NCBI GenBank assembly: GCA_002803225.1
Contig: NXFV01000633.1
Location: 1 to 64,000 of the forward strand
DNA: 64,000 nt
Direction: 5' to 3'
From: Gamarada debralockiae
Lineage: Eukaryota > Ascomycota > Leotiomycetes > Helotiales > Hyphodiscaceae
The position numbers were made by a program, and so were the translations under genes. Below the pieces are notes generated by a model that made no database searches, was not told the origin of the DNA, and was given only the letters and a program-made list of their open reading frames with translations. Numbering within the stretch: the first letter of the stretch is position 1; every line of letters starts with the position of its first letter. Of the stretch, positions 35,776 through 46,193 are shown one piece after another.

Positions 35776-36897
35776 GGTGTTACACTCTCTTCTGGTGATG
35801 AAAGGAAAAGGTCGAGGATAGATGGTCGGCGAAGACCAGTGAATGAGAAGTTGATGAAAGAGACACGGAGCTCAATTACCGTCTGATAATGAACAGAACG
35901 AAGCCAACGCGAGACGATGAAAGTAGAAAGGCTGAACGAATAAAAAAAAAAAAAAGGTCAGTAAATTGTCTCGGGAATGTCCAATTAAGAGCCAATATGG
36001 AATCTTATTTGATCTCAACAATTCAGATCTCTGACAGACAACTTTCACGATGTTGATGGGTTGTGGCAAGATGATGGAGTTTCGAAAGCGGAGCACGAAT
36101 TGCGCACGGCTACATGTGACTCTCTCAAGATATGCCTTGCCTAATCGAGACTAGCCTCAAAATCTCCTTCTAGCTACAAAATTTCGTTTCGCACCCCAAA
36201 CTTCTTCCTTTCAGTCTTTACATTTATTGTATCAAGGTCCTCTACATACCCTTGTTTTGGCTTTCATACGAGCTCACTACTCGTATTAAGTAGCCTCATC
36301 ACATTCCCGAGTGACCCAGAACGAACCGCCTTTATAATCCTGATGATTGCTCGAGTGAAAGCTCCATGAGTTCAATGGGTTCGCTTAGTGCGTACATTTT
36401 TATGCTGTGCTGCGAATTTAATATGGAGATGTTGTATGATTGAGATGTAGGCTGGATGTCAATGGCTCCGCCCTTTTCAGCGATGGAAGGGAATCACGTC
36501 TGGTGGGCCGTAGGGACGTCCTCGCCTTCAATCGCTCAAGAGGAGCGAGCAATTGAAGTCGTATCTTGGTTACAAGGGTCTCGTCCTAGGGTCCATAACT
36601 CAAAATAATGCAGGAGATAGACCGAGCTGGAGGAACGAAGGAGGGGCGCGCTGGTGTGCTCCATGATTGCATATCCTCTGCAGATGCGGTTTTGTCCAGT
36701 CTGCCCCTATAGCGAGATATCAAAACGAACTCGAGGAGTAGTTGGTAGACCAATAAACCACATCTCATTTCAATTGTCCATTCATTTCGGTCATTCATTG
36801 AAGATGTTTCCCTAGAGATGATTACGTGTATCCTGTGTTATGTACAATATCCTGAAAGCTATATCGAGATCATGGTATCCAATTGTGCTTATCTCAA
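35776..36897. other. intergenic, no gene seen
   Basis: This is upstream sequence of the SWIM/RING gene and downstream sequence of the catalase-like pseudogene. Apart from a poly-A run I see nothing coding. Confidence 0.5.
35942..35955 (+). repeat. poly-A tract, about 14 A
   Basis: A homopolymer run lies about 165 bp upstream of the SWIM/RING start codon. On that gene's strand it reads as poly-T, which is common in fungal promoters as a nucleosome-disfavouring element. There is no sign of a retroposed copy next to it. Confidence 0.7.
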
Positions 36898-38163
36898 TCA
36901 TGCCTCCACATATCCACCGTCAGGAATCTGGTCAATGCTGGTGATGTTGAGTTCTCTTCTACCATTTATCTTGTGGCGAAGTTCAGGGCTGGCAGGGTAG
37001 ACTACCCTATTGTTAGATTGCTTAACGAAATAGCAAGGCCTCAGATACATACCAACTCTTTGGAGTCTGTTAGGTGGTCCGAGAGGTTGCAAGCTCTTCG
37101 ATCCGCGCCATGGGTCCAATCTGAGATGGTCCTCCCAGAACGTCTTCCTAGCTAGAATCATGCTGTCCTGCTTAGGAATCATAAGTTTCGCAACCGTCTG
37201 CCATGGGTGCTTCTCGGGTCCGAGATCTTGCCTGCGTATTCGACGGGTTGATCCTGGAGACTCTCGCAAAGTTGGACTCGGAAGAGGTACTCGGCGTCGT
37301 GTTGGCCGTGGAATTCCTTCAACCAGTCCGACAGAAAACGGTCTGAATGACTGTCTGGCCTGACGGTTCCCTCGTAAAGCTTCTTTTGTGTCTCGAATGA
37401 TGGGACGAGGCAGTATTTGATCACATAGTGCCGAATCAGTAGGCGGTTTGAGAATACTAACGGGTAGACTACATCTTCCTATTAGCCTCCTATTCCTCCT
37501 GTTCCTTTCCCTTGGTCCGGAGACTTACCTCAAGACGCGTGTTTCGGACGTGGTCTCGTACCTTCTGGGGATCGGTATCTTTACGAGCCTCCAAGTCCTT
37601 GTAGAGCTCAGGTGGCTTTCCACCATACTTGATACGGAGATCAATGATCTCCTTGGTCGTCGTAACATCTGCCAAGTCAAGGGCTGGCGTGCTGTTGAAC
37701 TCGATGTCTTGAGTGTTGTAGTCCTTGCCAATGTCGAACATCTCCCAAGGGACGTTGGATACCTTCGTTCTCAAACCATGAGGCTGAGGAATGCGGTCGT
37801 CCAGAGTTGGATCTCCTAGTTCAGTGCTGCAACGCCTACAGATAGGGCATTTGGCAGGCTTGGAGAATAAGCTCTGAGCTAGATGGGATGGCAGATCTTC
37901 AATAATGAATTCTCCTTAAACAAGACCCTGTGTTCTAGCGTGGATACCTAAACAGAGGTCAGTTGAGAGAATCTTCAACAATTGGACCATAAAGCAACCC
38001 ACCTCCATACATATGCCTGTGTTTATTGTACTGGGCCTTCTGGATTGTGTTAATCATGTCGGCCGCAGCCTAGATATCCTCTGCCTCTCCTAGAGGAATC
38101 TTCTCGACACCTGGAGCATCCCAGTTGATGTAATTGCGGGTTGCCACTCCGCTGGAAGCCATT
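36898..38163 (-). pseudogene. catalase-like (y4iL-type) heme protein, pseudogene
   Basis: Reading down from an ATG at 38163 one finds YINWDAPGVEKIPLGEAEDI, then MINTIQKAQYNKHRHMYGG, an intron, HARTQGLV, GEFIIEDLPSHLAQSLFSKP, FDIGKDYNTQDIEFNSTPAL, a second intron, KYCLVPSFETQKKLYEGTV, WLKEFHGQHDAEYLFRVQL, WQTVAKLMIPKQDS and VVYPASPELRHKINGR. This is the fungal catalase-like family with a distal HARTQG motif. The frame is broken by stops at 38070-38072 (TAG), 37916-37918 (TAA), 37457-37459 (TAG) and 37436-37438 (TGA), and by single-base losses near 37428 and near 37215. The last intron junction is also out of phase. Two TAGs stand where CAG is expected and the TGA where CGA is expected, consistent with C-to-T change. 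It cannot make a full protein. Confidence 0.85.
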
Positions 38164-38749
38164 GTGATTGAAGTAATGCCTGAATGAATCTTTCCAAGGG
38201 AGCCGAGGGGTACTTAAAGAAATCAAGGAAATAAAAGTTACTGTATCACCACTGCGGGAGGGGCACGGAGACGTTATTTAAGGGTCAACTTCGTCCTTCA
38301 CACAAAGCAATCCATGGTTCTGGACTTCAAGCCATGAGCTCAAGAAATAGACGGAGGCAATGACAATTGGTGACTAGTATTTAGGGTATGCTTGTAAACG
38401 CTTTCCCCGCAGTTCTTCGTAGATCCGTAGAACCTGAATTTGTTCCTGGACAGATGGAGCGTACCAAATAACTCACATCATTGAAATGGATTAGATATGA
38501 CTAGTGGCAGTTGATAGCAATGTTGTTCCAAGGTCCATGATGACCAAAGTGTATGAGGATCTGGATATGTTTGATATGCACATTGGGATGTGCTGTGTAT
38601 GGACAGAAAGCACAGGCTCGGCAACGCTAAACCTCTTTGATGGCGACTTACGACAACGACAGCTCAATAATCGAATGAACACAAAGGCTCGAGAATTGCA
38701 GCAACTAATGGGACATTTTCTCACCACCACCACCACTACTTAATCGAAG
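38164..38749. other. promoter-side region upstream of RUD3
   Basis: This lies between the 5' end of the pseudogene and RUD3. Overlapping frames of about 80 codons on both strands at 38491-38743 show no domain and are taken as chance. Confidence 0.45.
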
Positions 38750-40737
38750 ATGTCGGCTGTTACTCCTTCAGACCCCTCTCAAGGTTCTTCATCAGGTTTG
38801 TTTGCCCGTCTTGGTTGTGCTGCAGGGAACTAGCATCTGAAGGACGTACAACTAACGCATGTCTAGCGCCTAAGAAAAAGAACAACAAGAAGAAAAAGGT
38901 TGGGAAAGGAAAGAGCAATGGTGGTACAGTTAAAGAACAAGATGTCGAGAAGGATACGGCTACAGAGAATGGGGACGGTGATGGGGAAGTGGAGGATGAA
39001 GAGACATCCGGAGTGGTACGAGTGACACCTGTCCATTTGTCAAATGTCCAAAAGACAACGGATGGCTGACGCTGACTGCATCAACAGAATACTCCAAAGG
39101 ATGCACAATTCCCAGAAATCCCTAAACCGCAAACGAATGGTCATAGTCACGAGCCAACAAGTAATGGACACAGTGTTGAGCAATCTGACCAAACAAGACA
39201 ACGAGAGCCCGACACATTAGAAGATAGTATAGCAAGCAATGCTTCAGATACTACCGATGCCAGCATCCGATTCGAAACAATGTCACAAGAACGGGAAGCA
39301 TTACGAGCGGAGGTCGAACAATTGCGCAAGTCATTGGAGGATATCCAGGGAAAGCATACCGAGGAACTATCTACAATCAAGAGCCAGCATTTGGAGGAAT
39401 TATCAGTGGCTCAGCAGAAGCATACTGAGGAAGTTTCTACAATCAAGGGTCATCATACGGAAGAATTATCGACTATAAGAGCGGAGCTGGAAGAGAGCGA
39501 GTCTGCGAAGGAACAAGCAGAGACCCAATACCAACACCTCCTAGGCCGTGTTAACACCATCAAGTCTAGTTTGGGAGAGCGGTTGAAGGCAGACAAGGAG
39601 GAGCTGGCCGAGGCCAAGGAACAGATAGAGGAACTCGAATCCCAAAACGAAATACTTCAAAAGCGTGTGCAAGGTTTGGAGGGCGACGTCAAGCGGCTAG
39701 AGGAGGAATCCAATGACTCTTCGAAAGAGCTGTCGAGTCTGCGAAATCGACATAATCTCTCTCAACAGAATTGGATTCATGAACGGGAGGATCTGGTACA
39801 ACAAACAAAGCATCTGCGAGATGAAGCCGAAGCTGCCAAAGAGGCCATGGGAGATTGGGAAGTCTTGGCCATGGAAGAGCGATCAATGAGAGAGGGCTTG
39901 ACGGAAAGAGTTGCTGAAATTGAAGAGCAATTCTCGGCCCAAAAGGAAGCCCTTGAAGCAGCGGTAGCTGAGCGAGACAGCCAATCGCAAACTATAGATG
40001 GTCTTCAAAGGGCTCTGCAAGAAGTCCAGGAGGCTCGAAAACGAGAGCTTCGTGAAATGGTGGAATCTTATGAAGAACAACTTCAGGCGTTGAAGAAGCT
40101 AGTTCAGGAATCAGATACCCGCGCATCAGAAGCCGATGCATCGAAGAGCGCTTTGCAAACAGAAGTCGATCGACTGGCGCCCTTCGAAAAGGAGATTAAG
40201 GAGAAGAATCTCTTGATTGGAAAATTACGCCATGAAGCAATAGTGCTTAATGATCACCTCACGAAGGCCTTGAGGTTTCTCAAAAAGGCCAAGCCAGAGG
40301 ACAATGTCGACAGGTACAAAACCCTTTCCCACCCTGCTTAGTGTCATACTTACTTTCGTAGACAAATCGTCACCAATCATTTCCTCCACTTCCTAGCCCT
40401 TGATCGTTCAGATCCAAAGAAATTCCAAATCCTCCAATTAATAGCAGCCCTACTCAACTGGACCGACGAGCAAAAAGAGCAAGCTGGTCTCGCAAGACCA
40501 GGCACATCAAACAACAGTCTACGCCTACCCGTATCGCCCTTCCATCGAACACCAAGCACACCTTCATTATCAACCGAATTCTTCAACGAGCCCCCAGCAA
40601 CCAAAGAGTCACTAGCAGATCTCTGGACGGGATTCCTTGAACGCAGTGCTGAAGAAGGCTCGACTGCGGGGAGCAGGAGCGGAAGTGTGAGCAGTTCTGC
40701 GCCGTTGAGACCTGATACTAGGGGTGGAGAGAGATGA
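38750..40737 (+). CDS. RUD3: golgin Rud3 (GRAB-domain coiled-coil protein)
   Basis: Four exons, 38750-38795, 38867-39015, 39088-40313 and 40362-40737, encode 598 aa. A Ser-rich start and a Lys-rich block (KKKNNKKKKVGKGKS) are followed by an acidic stretch and a long coiled coil from about residue 105 to 450. Within it a KHTEELSTIKSQHLEELS-type repeat of about 10 residues recurs. The C-terminal part, LRHEAIVLNDHLTKALRFLK, then the splice-restored NVDRQIVTNHFLHFLALDRS and FQILQLIAALLNWTDEQKEQ, is the GRAB (GRIP-related Arf-binding) domain. Yeast Rud3 is an Arf1-recruited cis-Golgi tether, related to GMAP-210. The tail is Ser/Pro-rich. Confidence 0.92.
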
Positions 40738-41365
40738 GGATGAGAGATGTTTGCATATGGGTGATAGATTTGCTCCGTGTATTATAGTAACATTGCGATT
40801 GGCGTTGGTCGTTGGTGCGACTGGCTGGCTGCCTCGCAAACATATTTCATGGTAATCTTTTATTCCTTCAGCGACGACTCGCCCTTTCAATTGGAGTCAT
40901 AACTTCATGAAGATGTGTTAAGATGTTACGTTCAGACTGTCGGTAGCAGTGACGTAGTGAGCAAGCAATGGTGAGTCTGGTCCAACCTTCGTTGTTCATC
41001 TCGACTGCAAGTGCAAGCCGTTCTCGTTCTTGGACTCGTATAAAACCCTCTCCATCCTTCGAACCCCGGAGATCAGATCCGGAAAGTTCCAACACAAGAA
41101 GTGCATTCAATACATCCTCCTCAATATCGTCACCTATCCTTGTTACTATCTTCGTCGTCTTCGCCTTCGAACTCGCTCTTCCTCCAACCATTGGATCACT
41201 TTTAGCACCTCTTCCCCCGCTCCTCAAATGTGCATTCCCTGGCCAATACACAAAAACCCAGACTCGTCCTCATTCATACGACATCGTCCACGAGACCGCC
41301 ATAAAAAAGTCATGTTCCCGGACGATTTTTCCAGCTAGCAAACTGCGGATTCATATCTGAGACCA
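40738..41365. other. intergenic, overlapping doubtful frames
   Basis: Overlapping frames of about 130 codons on opposite strands (40968-41360 plus, 40868-41251 minus) compete here. Neither shows a domain or plausible splicing, so I call no gene. Confidence 0.4.
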
Positions 41366-41908
41366 ATGAATCTGTTTGTCTCACCTAATCCCGCGGCGAA
41401 GGTGAAGAGCAATGAGAAGGGCGAGGGAAATGAGGCTATGATAAGTGGTGGTATTGTAACTGACGATGAAGAGAGAGCAGCTCAGGCGAGTGGGTATCAT
41501 AGGGAGATTGTGAAAGGTTGTCAGGAGTCTGGTGATTCAGCTTGCATGAACAGAGCTATGCAGGACCTTCCGACGAGGCAGGACGAGATCGCGACGAAAC
41601 ATGCCTTGAGGCGCATCCACAACAGGAAGCGGCTGATCTCACTCACAATTGAGAAGTTGCAAAGCCAAGCCAGCTCAACGTTTATCGATCCACCTTACGA
41701 CGTGAATGCCAAAGAACAGATAAAAAGTATACCAGGACCGACTAATGCGGCGAGACAAGATGCCGACGAGATGTCCCTTAAAGAAGTTAGGAGGGTTTAC
41801 GACAACTATTTATTGGTGATCAAGTCAACGGTAAAGTCCAGAGCAAAGCCGACTCAAAGATCAGCGATCGCAGTTTGGAGAGGAAAGCCAAAGAAGAGGT
41901 TTAAATGA
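41366..41908 (+). CDS. hypothetical protein, 180 aa
   Basis: A single open frame from ATG at 41366 encodes a charged, mostly helical protein with DDEERAAQASGYHREIVKGC, KHALRRIHNRKRLISLTIEK, SLKEVRRVYDNYLLVIK and a strongly basic end (WRGKPKKRFK). The composition is protein-like, but I recognise no family. A TTTTTCCAG acceptor-like sequence at about 41327-41335 hints that an upstream exon may exist. The stop at 41336-41338 blocks a simple extension of the upstream open frame. This may be a lineage-specific gene. It is convergent with the five-TM protein gene. Confidence 0.35.
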   Translation: MNLFVSPNPAAKVKSNEKGEGNEAMISGGIVTDDEERAAQASGYHREIVKGCQESGDSACMNRAMQDLPTRQDEIATKHALRRIHNRKRLISLTIEKLQSQASSTFIDPPYDVNAKEQIKSIPGPTNAARQDADEMSLKEVRRVYDNYLLVIKSTVKSRAKPTQRSAIAVWRGKPKKRFK

Positions 41909-42436
41909 AGGCCATCCGACTTCCCCTACCGGAATCACCAGGTCCTTTTCAGTCTCGCCAAACTTCAACTCATTACCTAGATTTAGAGACGGAAGGTAGT
42001 GGCTGGCGAGGCCGAGGGTGGAAAGTTTCGATTCCGATTTCATCTTCACGATGAGCAAGAGGAGTTTGTGGTACCGTTTGAAATTAGAATCGTGACTCAG
42101 TCCCCTGGGAAGAAGTGTAAGTGGTTGCGCTGCTTGTCCTCTAAGCGAAGGATCAGGAAGGTCAAGAGGAAAGACGGGTGGGATGGGTCTTATACTCACT
42201 GACGGCTAGTTTTGTGGATTCACCTCACTCTTTTGCAAGAAGCCACCATCAAGTCTCGCTTCAGTAGACAGAGCTAGGTTTTCATATCGATCTGACAACG
42301 TTGTTCTTTTCAAGGGCATCCCAGACAATACCTCCTTTCTTACGAGTGAACGTACGAGTCACATACTTGCCATATCAAACGGAGAGAGCAGAAGGAACGG
42401 ATGACAATAGCTTCTGTATTAAACACAGAAACGTCT
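41909..42436. other. intergenic between convergent genes
   Basis: Only short frames are visible. This is probably the shared 3' region of the hypothetical gene and the five-TM protein gene. Confidence 0.45.
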
Positions 42437-43559
42437 CTAAATAACCCCATTCATGCCAGGAACCGCCTGCAGCGGACCCACTACATTCTGAGCATATGCC
42501 TCAGCATCCGCAGTGATAGTCTGCAGATTGACTCTATTCTCCAACGCATTGTTAACACCCTCAATAACTTCCCTCTCTTCCATCAACTCGCCCATCAACC
42601 TCCCCTCATGAACCCAATAGCCCTGACTCCTACTCCTCAGCTCCTCATCCCTATTAATCGTATTCCTGACGATGCCCATGGCACTCATCTTACTCCTCAC
42701 CACCTCCAGCGTCCTCGTCGAAGATTCCACTCTCTCGGCCGTGCTAGGCGGGTTCAAGAATGCTCGATTCGTAGAACTCAAATATAGCATCCACCCAATC
42801 ACTCCATCCAGAGCCGCAATGCCGATTCCTCTATACACCCGCATCTTCCAGAAAAATGTGTCGATGTCTTCTAATCTCGTTGCTCGTGCATTCCCTTGGT
42901 AGTTATAAGAGCTCATAAAATACACTTCCGCGAGCGCTACAGAAGTGGCTCCAATCGTAGCCGTCGTCCTCCATATCGTAGCCTCCTTCCCAGTAAACAA
43001 CCCACTCGTAACAAGAGCCAGAATGCATAGATTGAAAAGGTGAGGTCCCAAGACCGAAGTCAGCGCAAAGTAAAGATATGATTTCGGATCTTCTGCATTG
43101 CAGGCTGGACAGTCGATGATAACATCTGGCCCAAATTGGAAGTATAGCAATCTAGATTCCAGCGAATTAATCTTCAATCGCAGGTTCTCGTCTGAGGGAG
43201 TCAGGCCTGTAGGTCGTAAGGCCGAGAGACGCGTGAAGAGGACGTCGGTGGGGATTTGGAGACGGGAGGATGTGAGTGAGAATATGTTTTCGGGGGAGAA
43301 GAAAGGGAGGGATTTGATGAGGAAGGCGGAGGCGGTTATGAAGAGAATTATGAGGGCGCGGGAGACGTTGGGGGGTACGGGACGTATGGGAACGCCGTGG
43401 ATGGCGGGTGCTGCGCGGATGGAGCGGTAGTATGCTATTGCTTTGGGGAGGAGGATGGGTCCGAAGAAGAGGAGGAGCGATTTGATGCTGGAACAAGTCA
43501 ATAAATTTCCTTGTATAGATAGAAAGAGAGGGTACTTACGTTCCCCAAGTGATCGCCAT
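42437..43559 (-). CDS. fungal membrane protein with about five TM segments
   Basis: Two exons, 43559-43540 and 43487-42437, encode 356 aa. The 20-nt first exon supplies MAITWG and the splice gives TIKSLLLFFGPILLPKAIAY. Hydrophobic segments lie near residues 8-26, 49-67, 145-170, 178-200 and 225-245. Between the second and third is a segment with LTSSRLQIPTDVLFTRLSAL, a Leu-rich helix and a paired-Cys motif (DCPACNAEDPKSYLY). The C-terminal third is soluble and helical (TRTLEVVRSKMSAMGIVRN). The pattern is familiar from uncharacterised proteins of filamentous ascomycetes, but no function is known to me. The CPAC pair could bind metal or form a disulfide. Confidence 0.8.
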
Positions 43560-44113
43560 GGTGAATAAGGGAAAGGTTATAAAAAAATCCAGCATTAGAT
43601 GTCGAGGGGGTCAAACAGTAGGAGACACTTTGCGCGAAGTAAACCAAATACTGCCGCTGGGCGGTACCAAATCTGACTTAGTTCAACTTGAAGCTCTCCA
43701 CCGAAAATATTTCTGAGCTTGAGATTTCTTTTCTTAAAACAACAATTTCCAGACCTGTACCTCTCCTGAGGATACTCGATTTCTATAACACGTCGATTGT
43801 AGATGGCTGGGTCTTGTCTCTCTTAATGGTATGTTTACTATTCTGCTGTATCAACAGCCGCTATAACTACACAACATACGACTACTTTCTGCTGTCAAAA
43901 AGTCCCCTCAGCGTGGCACTTTCGAAGCTTTGGCGATCTTCTCTACCATGGTCACTCAGAGTCAAAAAGAATGCCCAGATCGACCCAAAGTACTCTGCCA
44001 AGAGTCATCTCACTCGTGTTGCAGGGTCTCAGCGAAAGCCATGAAGACCTTTGCGTCTTTTTGATGAGAGACATCCATCCTTCCAGAATTGATAGTACCA
44101 GGCGAACAAGGTA
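43560..44113. other. intergenic, no gene seen
   Basis: This lies between the 5' end of the five-TM protein gene and the 3' end of GET1, both on the minus strand. A plus-strand frame at 43688-44044 lacks any recognisable feature. Confidence 0.45.
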
Positions 44114-44890
44114 TCACAGCTCCTTCTTGATCTTCTCCGCGCTTGCCTTCTCGCCCGATCCTGCCTTCTCCCCTGCGAACTTCATCGGTTCTCCCTTTTG
44201 CGCTGGCCCTTTTCCTGCACTCATAACCAATGCTATCGTAGCCACCAACGCATCACTGACGAGCAGTATAATCGCTGCACAGGCCAATGACCAGGCCTGT
44301 ATGCTGATGCTGCCTAACGGTGCTCGAGGGAAGGACAACAGCCACTCAGCGTAATATGGCACCCAGCCCTTCGGGATCCAGAACATAGCTTGCTTCGAGT
44401 ACCAGAATTGTAGAAACATCCGCAGACCATTTGTGCCAAGCCATCGCATTGTAGATACCGTGCTGTCGAATGTGGATTTCATAGAGTCAGACGAGGCTTC
44501 TGTGGTGATGGGTCAGTGAGCGTTCTCTTGAAGACTGCGATCTACAAGACAATTTGGAGAATCTTACTTGACTTCTCCAGTTGTTCTACCACTTTATCAT
44601 GCTGTCTCCTCAGCTTGGCCCACTTTGCAAATTCATCCTGACTGCTCGTAGCGTTCATCTCTGTCTTTATCTTCAAGAACTGGCGCTTGAGCTCGCGTTG
44701 CTCTTGTGCTGATTTGGCGGTCGGAGTTGGGAGACGATTGTAGAGATTCCATAACTACTTTTCATTAGCTTTGCAAGAATATACCAAGAACATTCGCTCA
44801 TACCAGGTTATTGATCGTCGCGGCTCCAAACGTGTTCACTAGATGGATAGCGAGCTGAAGGACGAAGACCATTAAGAGTATTGAAGGCAT
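44114..44890 (-). CDS. GET1: Get1, ER receptor subunit for tail-anchored protein insertion
   Basis: Three exons, 44890-44804, 44754-44568 and 44499-44114, encode 219 aa. The N-terminal TM helix ([20 protein letters not shown]) is followed by a cytosolic coiled coil ([39 protein letters not shown]), the part that docks the Get3 ATPase. Two more TM helices come next ([20 protein letters not shown] context, then [19 protein letters not shown]), and the tail is Lys/Glu-rich. This is the Get1/WRB (CHD5) layout at the usual length. With Get2 it receives tail-anchored proteins from Get3 and inserts them into the ER membrane. The gene is divergent from the PTAR1-like gene, with 286 bp between the start codons. 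Confidence 0.93.
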
Positions 44891-45176
44891 CTTGGATATC
44901 GCGCGTCTTGATGTCCAGCTCCGGAAAGGTTTCTTGGATGGCCCGGAGTTCTCGTTGCTCGTACTTATGAGTTCCCTGGGAGAGCAGTGGACTGAGGTTT
45001 AAAGAAAACGAGGCCGAAAGATGGAGAAGGCGTCGTGCACGGACACTTGAATTTCACAAGGCTGATTCGAACTTCTGCAAACCAACGTTCTAAAGCATTC
45101 ACATGACAACAGTCTACCATCATCTTATAGTCTAAACTCATGTGAAAGGGAATGAACGATCACCGAAGTCCTCAAA

Positions 45177-46193
45177 ATGTCCAGAGCTCTCGATCAAGGT
45201 GCCGCAGCATCAATAATGGCCAGCGATCCTCAAGCTACTTACCACGACATCGTCGAAGCACTCAATTTAGACACATCTAACTTACTTGAAATTGAGATCC
45301 TTGGGAAAAGTCACCCGCTACCACCAGGTTGCAACGTTCTAGTCGATGGGAATAGCATTGCAGTACCAAAACTCAAACTCGTCCAAGCTTTCGTAGCTGC
45401 CCGCCAGATATTCTTCAAGTGTCTAGAGGACTTCAAGGAAAAAATGTTTCAGGATATTCGAAATGCCACAGCTGTCATTCTGTTAATGGACCCGGAGCAT
45501 ATCACTGCAGCCAATGCACGGAAACGGATTATACAAGAGCTTCGGACAGGTTTCGGGGCGGAGCTTCATATGGCCTTGAGGCGGGAATTGTTGGCTGTAG
45601 ATAGTTTCTTGACTTCGCGGCTACATCGACATACCAAATCACCAACTCTTTGGGGGCACCGACGTTGGCTTGTTCAGGTTCTTGAGTCAATGAACTATCC
45701 ACATGATATACAGCAGGATCTCACCACCGTTGTTTTGGTTGCAGCGGAAAGACATCCTCGGAATTACTATGCCTGGCTTCACTTGCGGTGGCTTCTCCAG
45801 GTTTCTCAATCCCTTCGGGGCTTATGGCACTTCGATACTTCCAAGATGCTTTCTGTTGTGAAAGATTGGTGTTTGAGGCATCCTGCTGACACTTCTGGAT
45901 GGTCTTTTCTGCTATTTCATCTCCTCTCTATCGAGCCTTCAAAGAGTGCTCGGATCGAGAGGAATTCATATATTTGCAGAGAAATACTTGGACTAGCCGA
46001 ATCGTTCAAATGGACTCACGAATCGGTCTGGGTCTTTCTAAGGACGTTGATAGCAACTGGAGAGATAGAGGAGGATCAAAGAGCAGCTTTCTTCAAGACC
46101 ATCAAGGCTACCGTCAATGCTCAACCAGAGTATTCGAAGGCTCGAAACATCCTCAAAACATCTAATGATTGGTGTATCGAATACTCAGTATGA
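45177..46193 (+). CDS. protein prenyltransferase alpha-subunit repeat protein (PTAR1-like)
   Basis: A single exon encodes 338 aa. The N-terminal 90 residues hold an IEILGKSHPLPPGCNVLVDG segment typical of PTAR1-type proteins. The following helical repeats carry the prenyltransferase alpha signature W-x(2)-R (SPTLWGHRRWLVQVLESMNY, NYYAWLHLRWLLQ, then the weaker DTSGWSFLLFHLL). In animals PTAR1 joins the Rab GGTase beta subunit to form GGTase III, which adds a second lipid to the SNARE Ykt6. Fungal relatives include the poorly studied Ecm9 group. It could instead be a divergent alpha subunit of another prenyltransferase, but the N-terminal block favours PTAR1. It is divergent from GET1. Confidence 0.8.
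   Translation: MSRALDQGAAASIMASDPQATYHDIVEALNLDTSNLLEIEILGKSHPLPPGCNVLVDGNSIAVPKLKLVQAFVAARQIFFKCLEDFKEKMFQDIRNATAVILLMDPEHITAANARKRIIQELRTGFGAELHMALRRELLAVDSFLTSRLHRHTKSPTLWGHRRWLVQVLESMNYPHDIQQDLTTVVLVAAERHPRNYYAWLHLRWLLQVSQSLRGLWHFDTSKMLSVVKDWCLRHPADTSGWSFLLFHLLSIEPSKSARIERNSYICREILGLAESFKWTHESVWVFLRTLIATGEIEEDQRAAFFKTIKATVNAQPEYSKARNILKTSNDWCIEYSV

Noticed and set aside
38491..38743. Overlapping frames of about 80 codons on both strands before RUD3
   Set aside because: They mirror each other and lack any domain. They are most likely promoter sequence.
40868..41360. Competing frames on both strands after RUD3
   Set aside because: Neither has a good start, a splice partner or recognisable residues, and both cannot be right.
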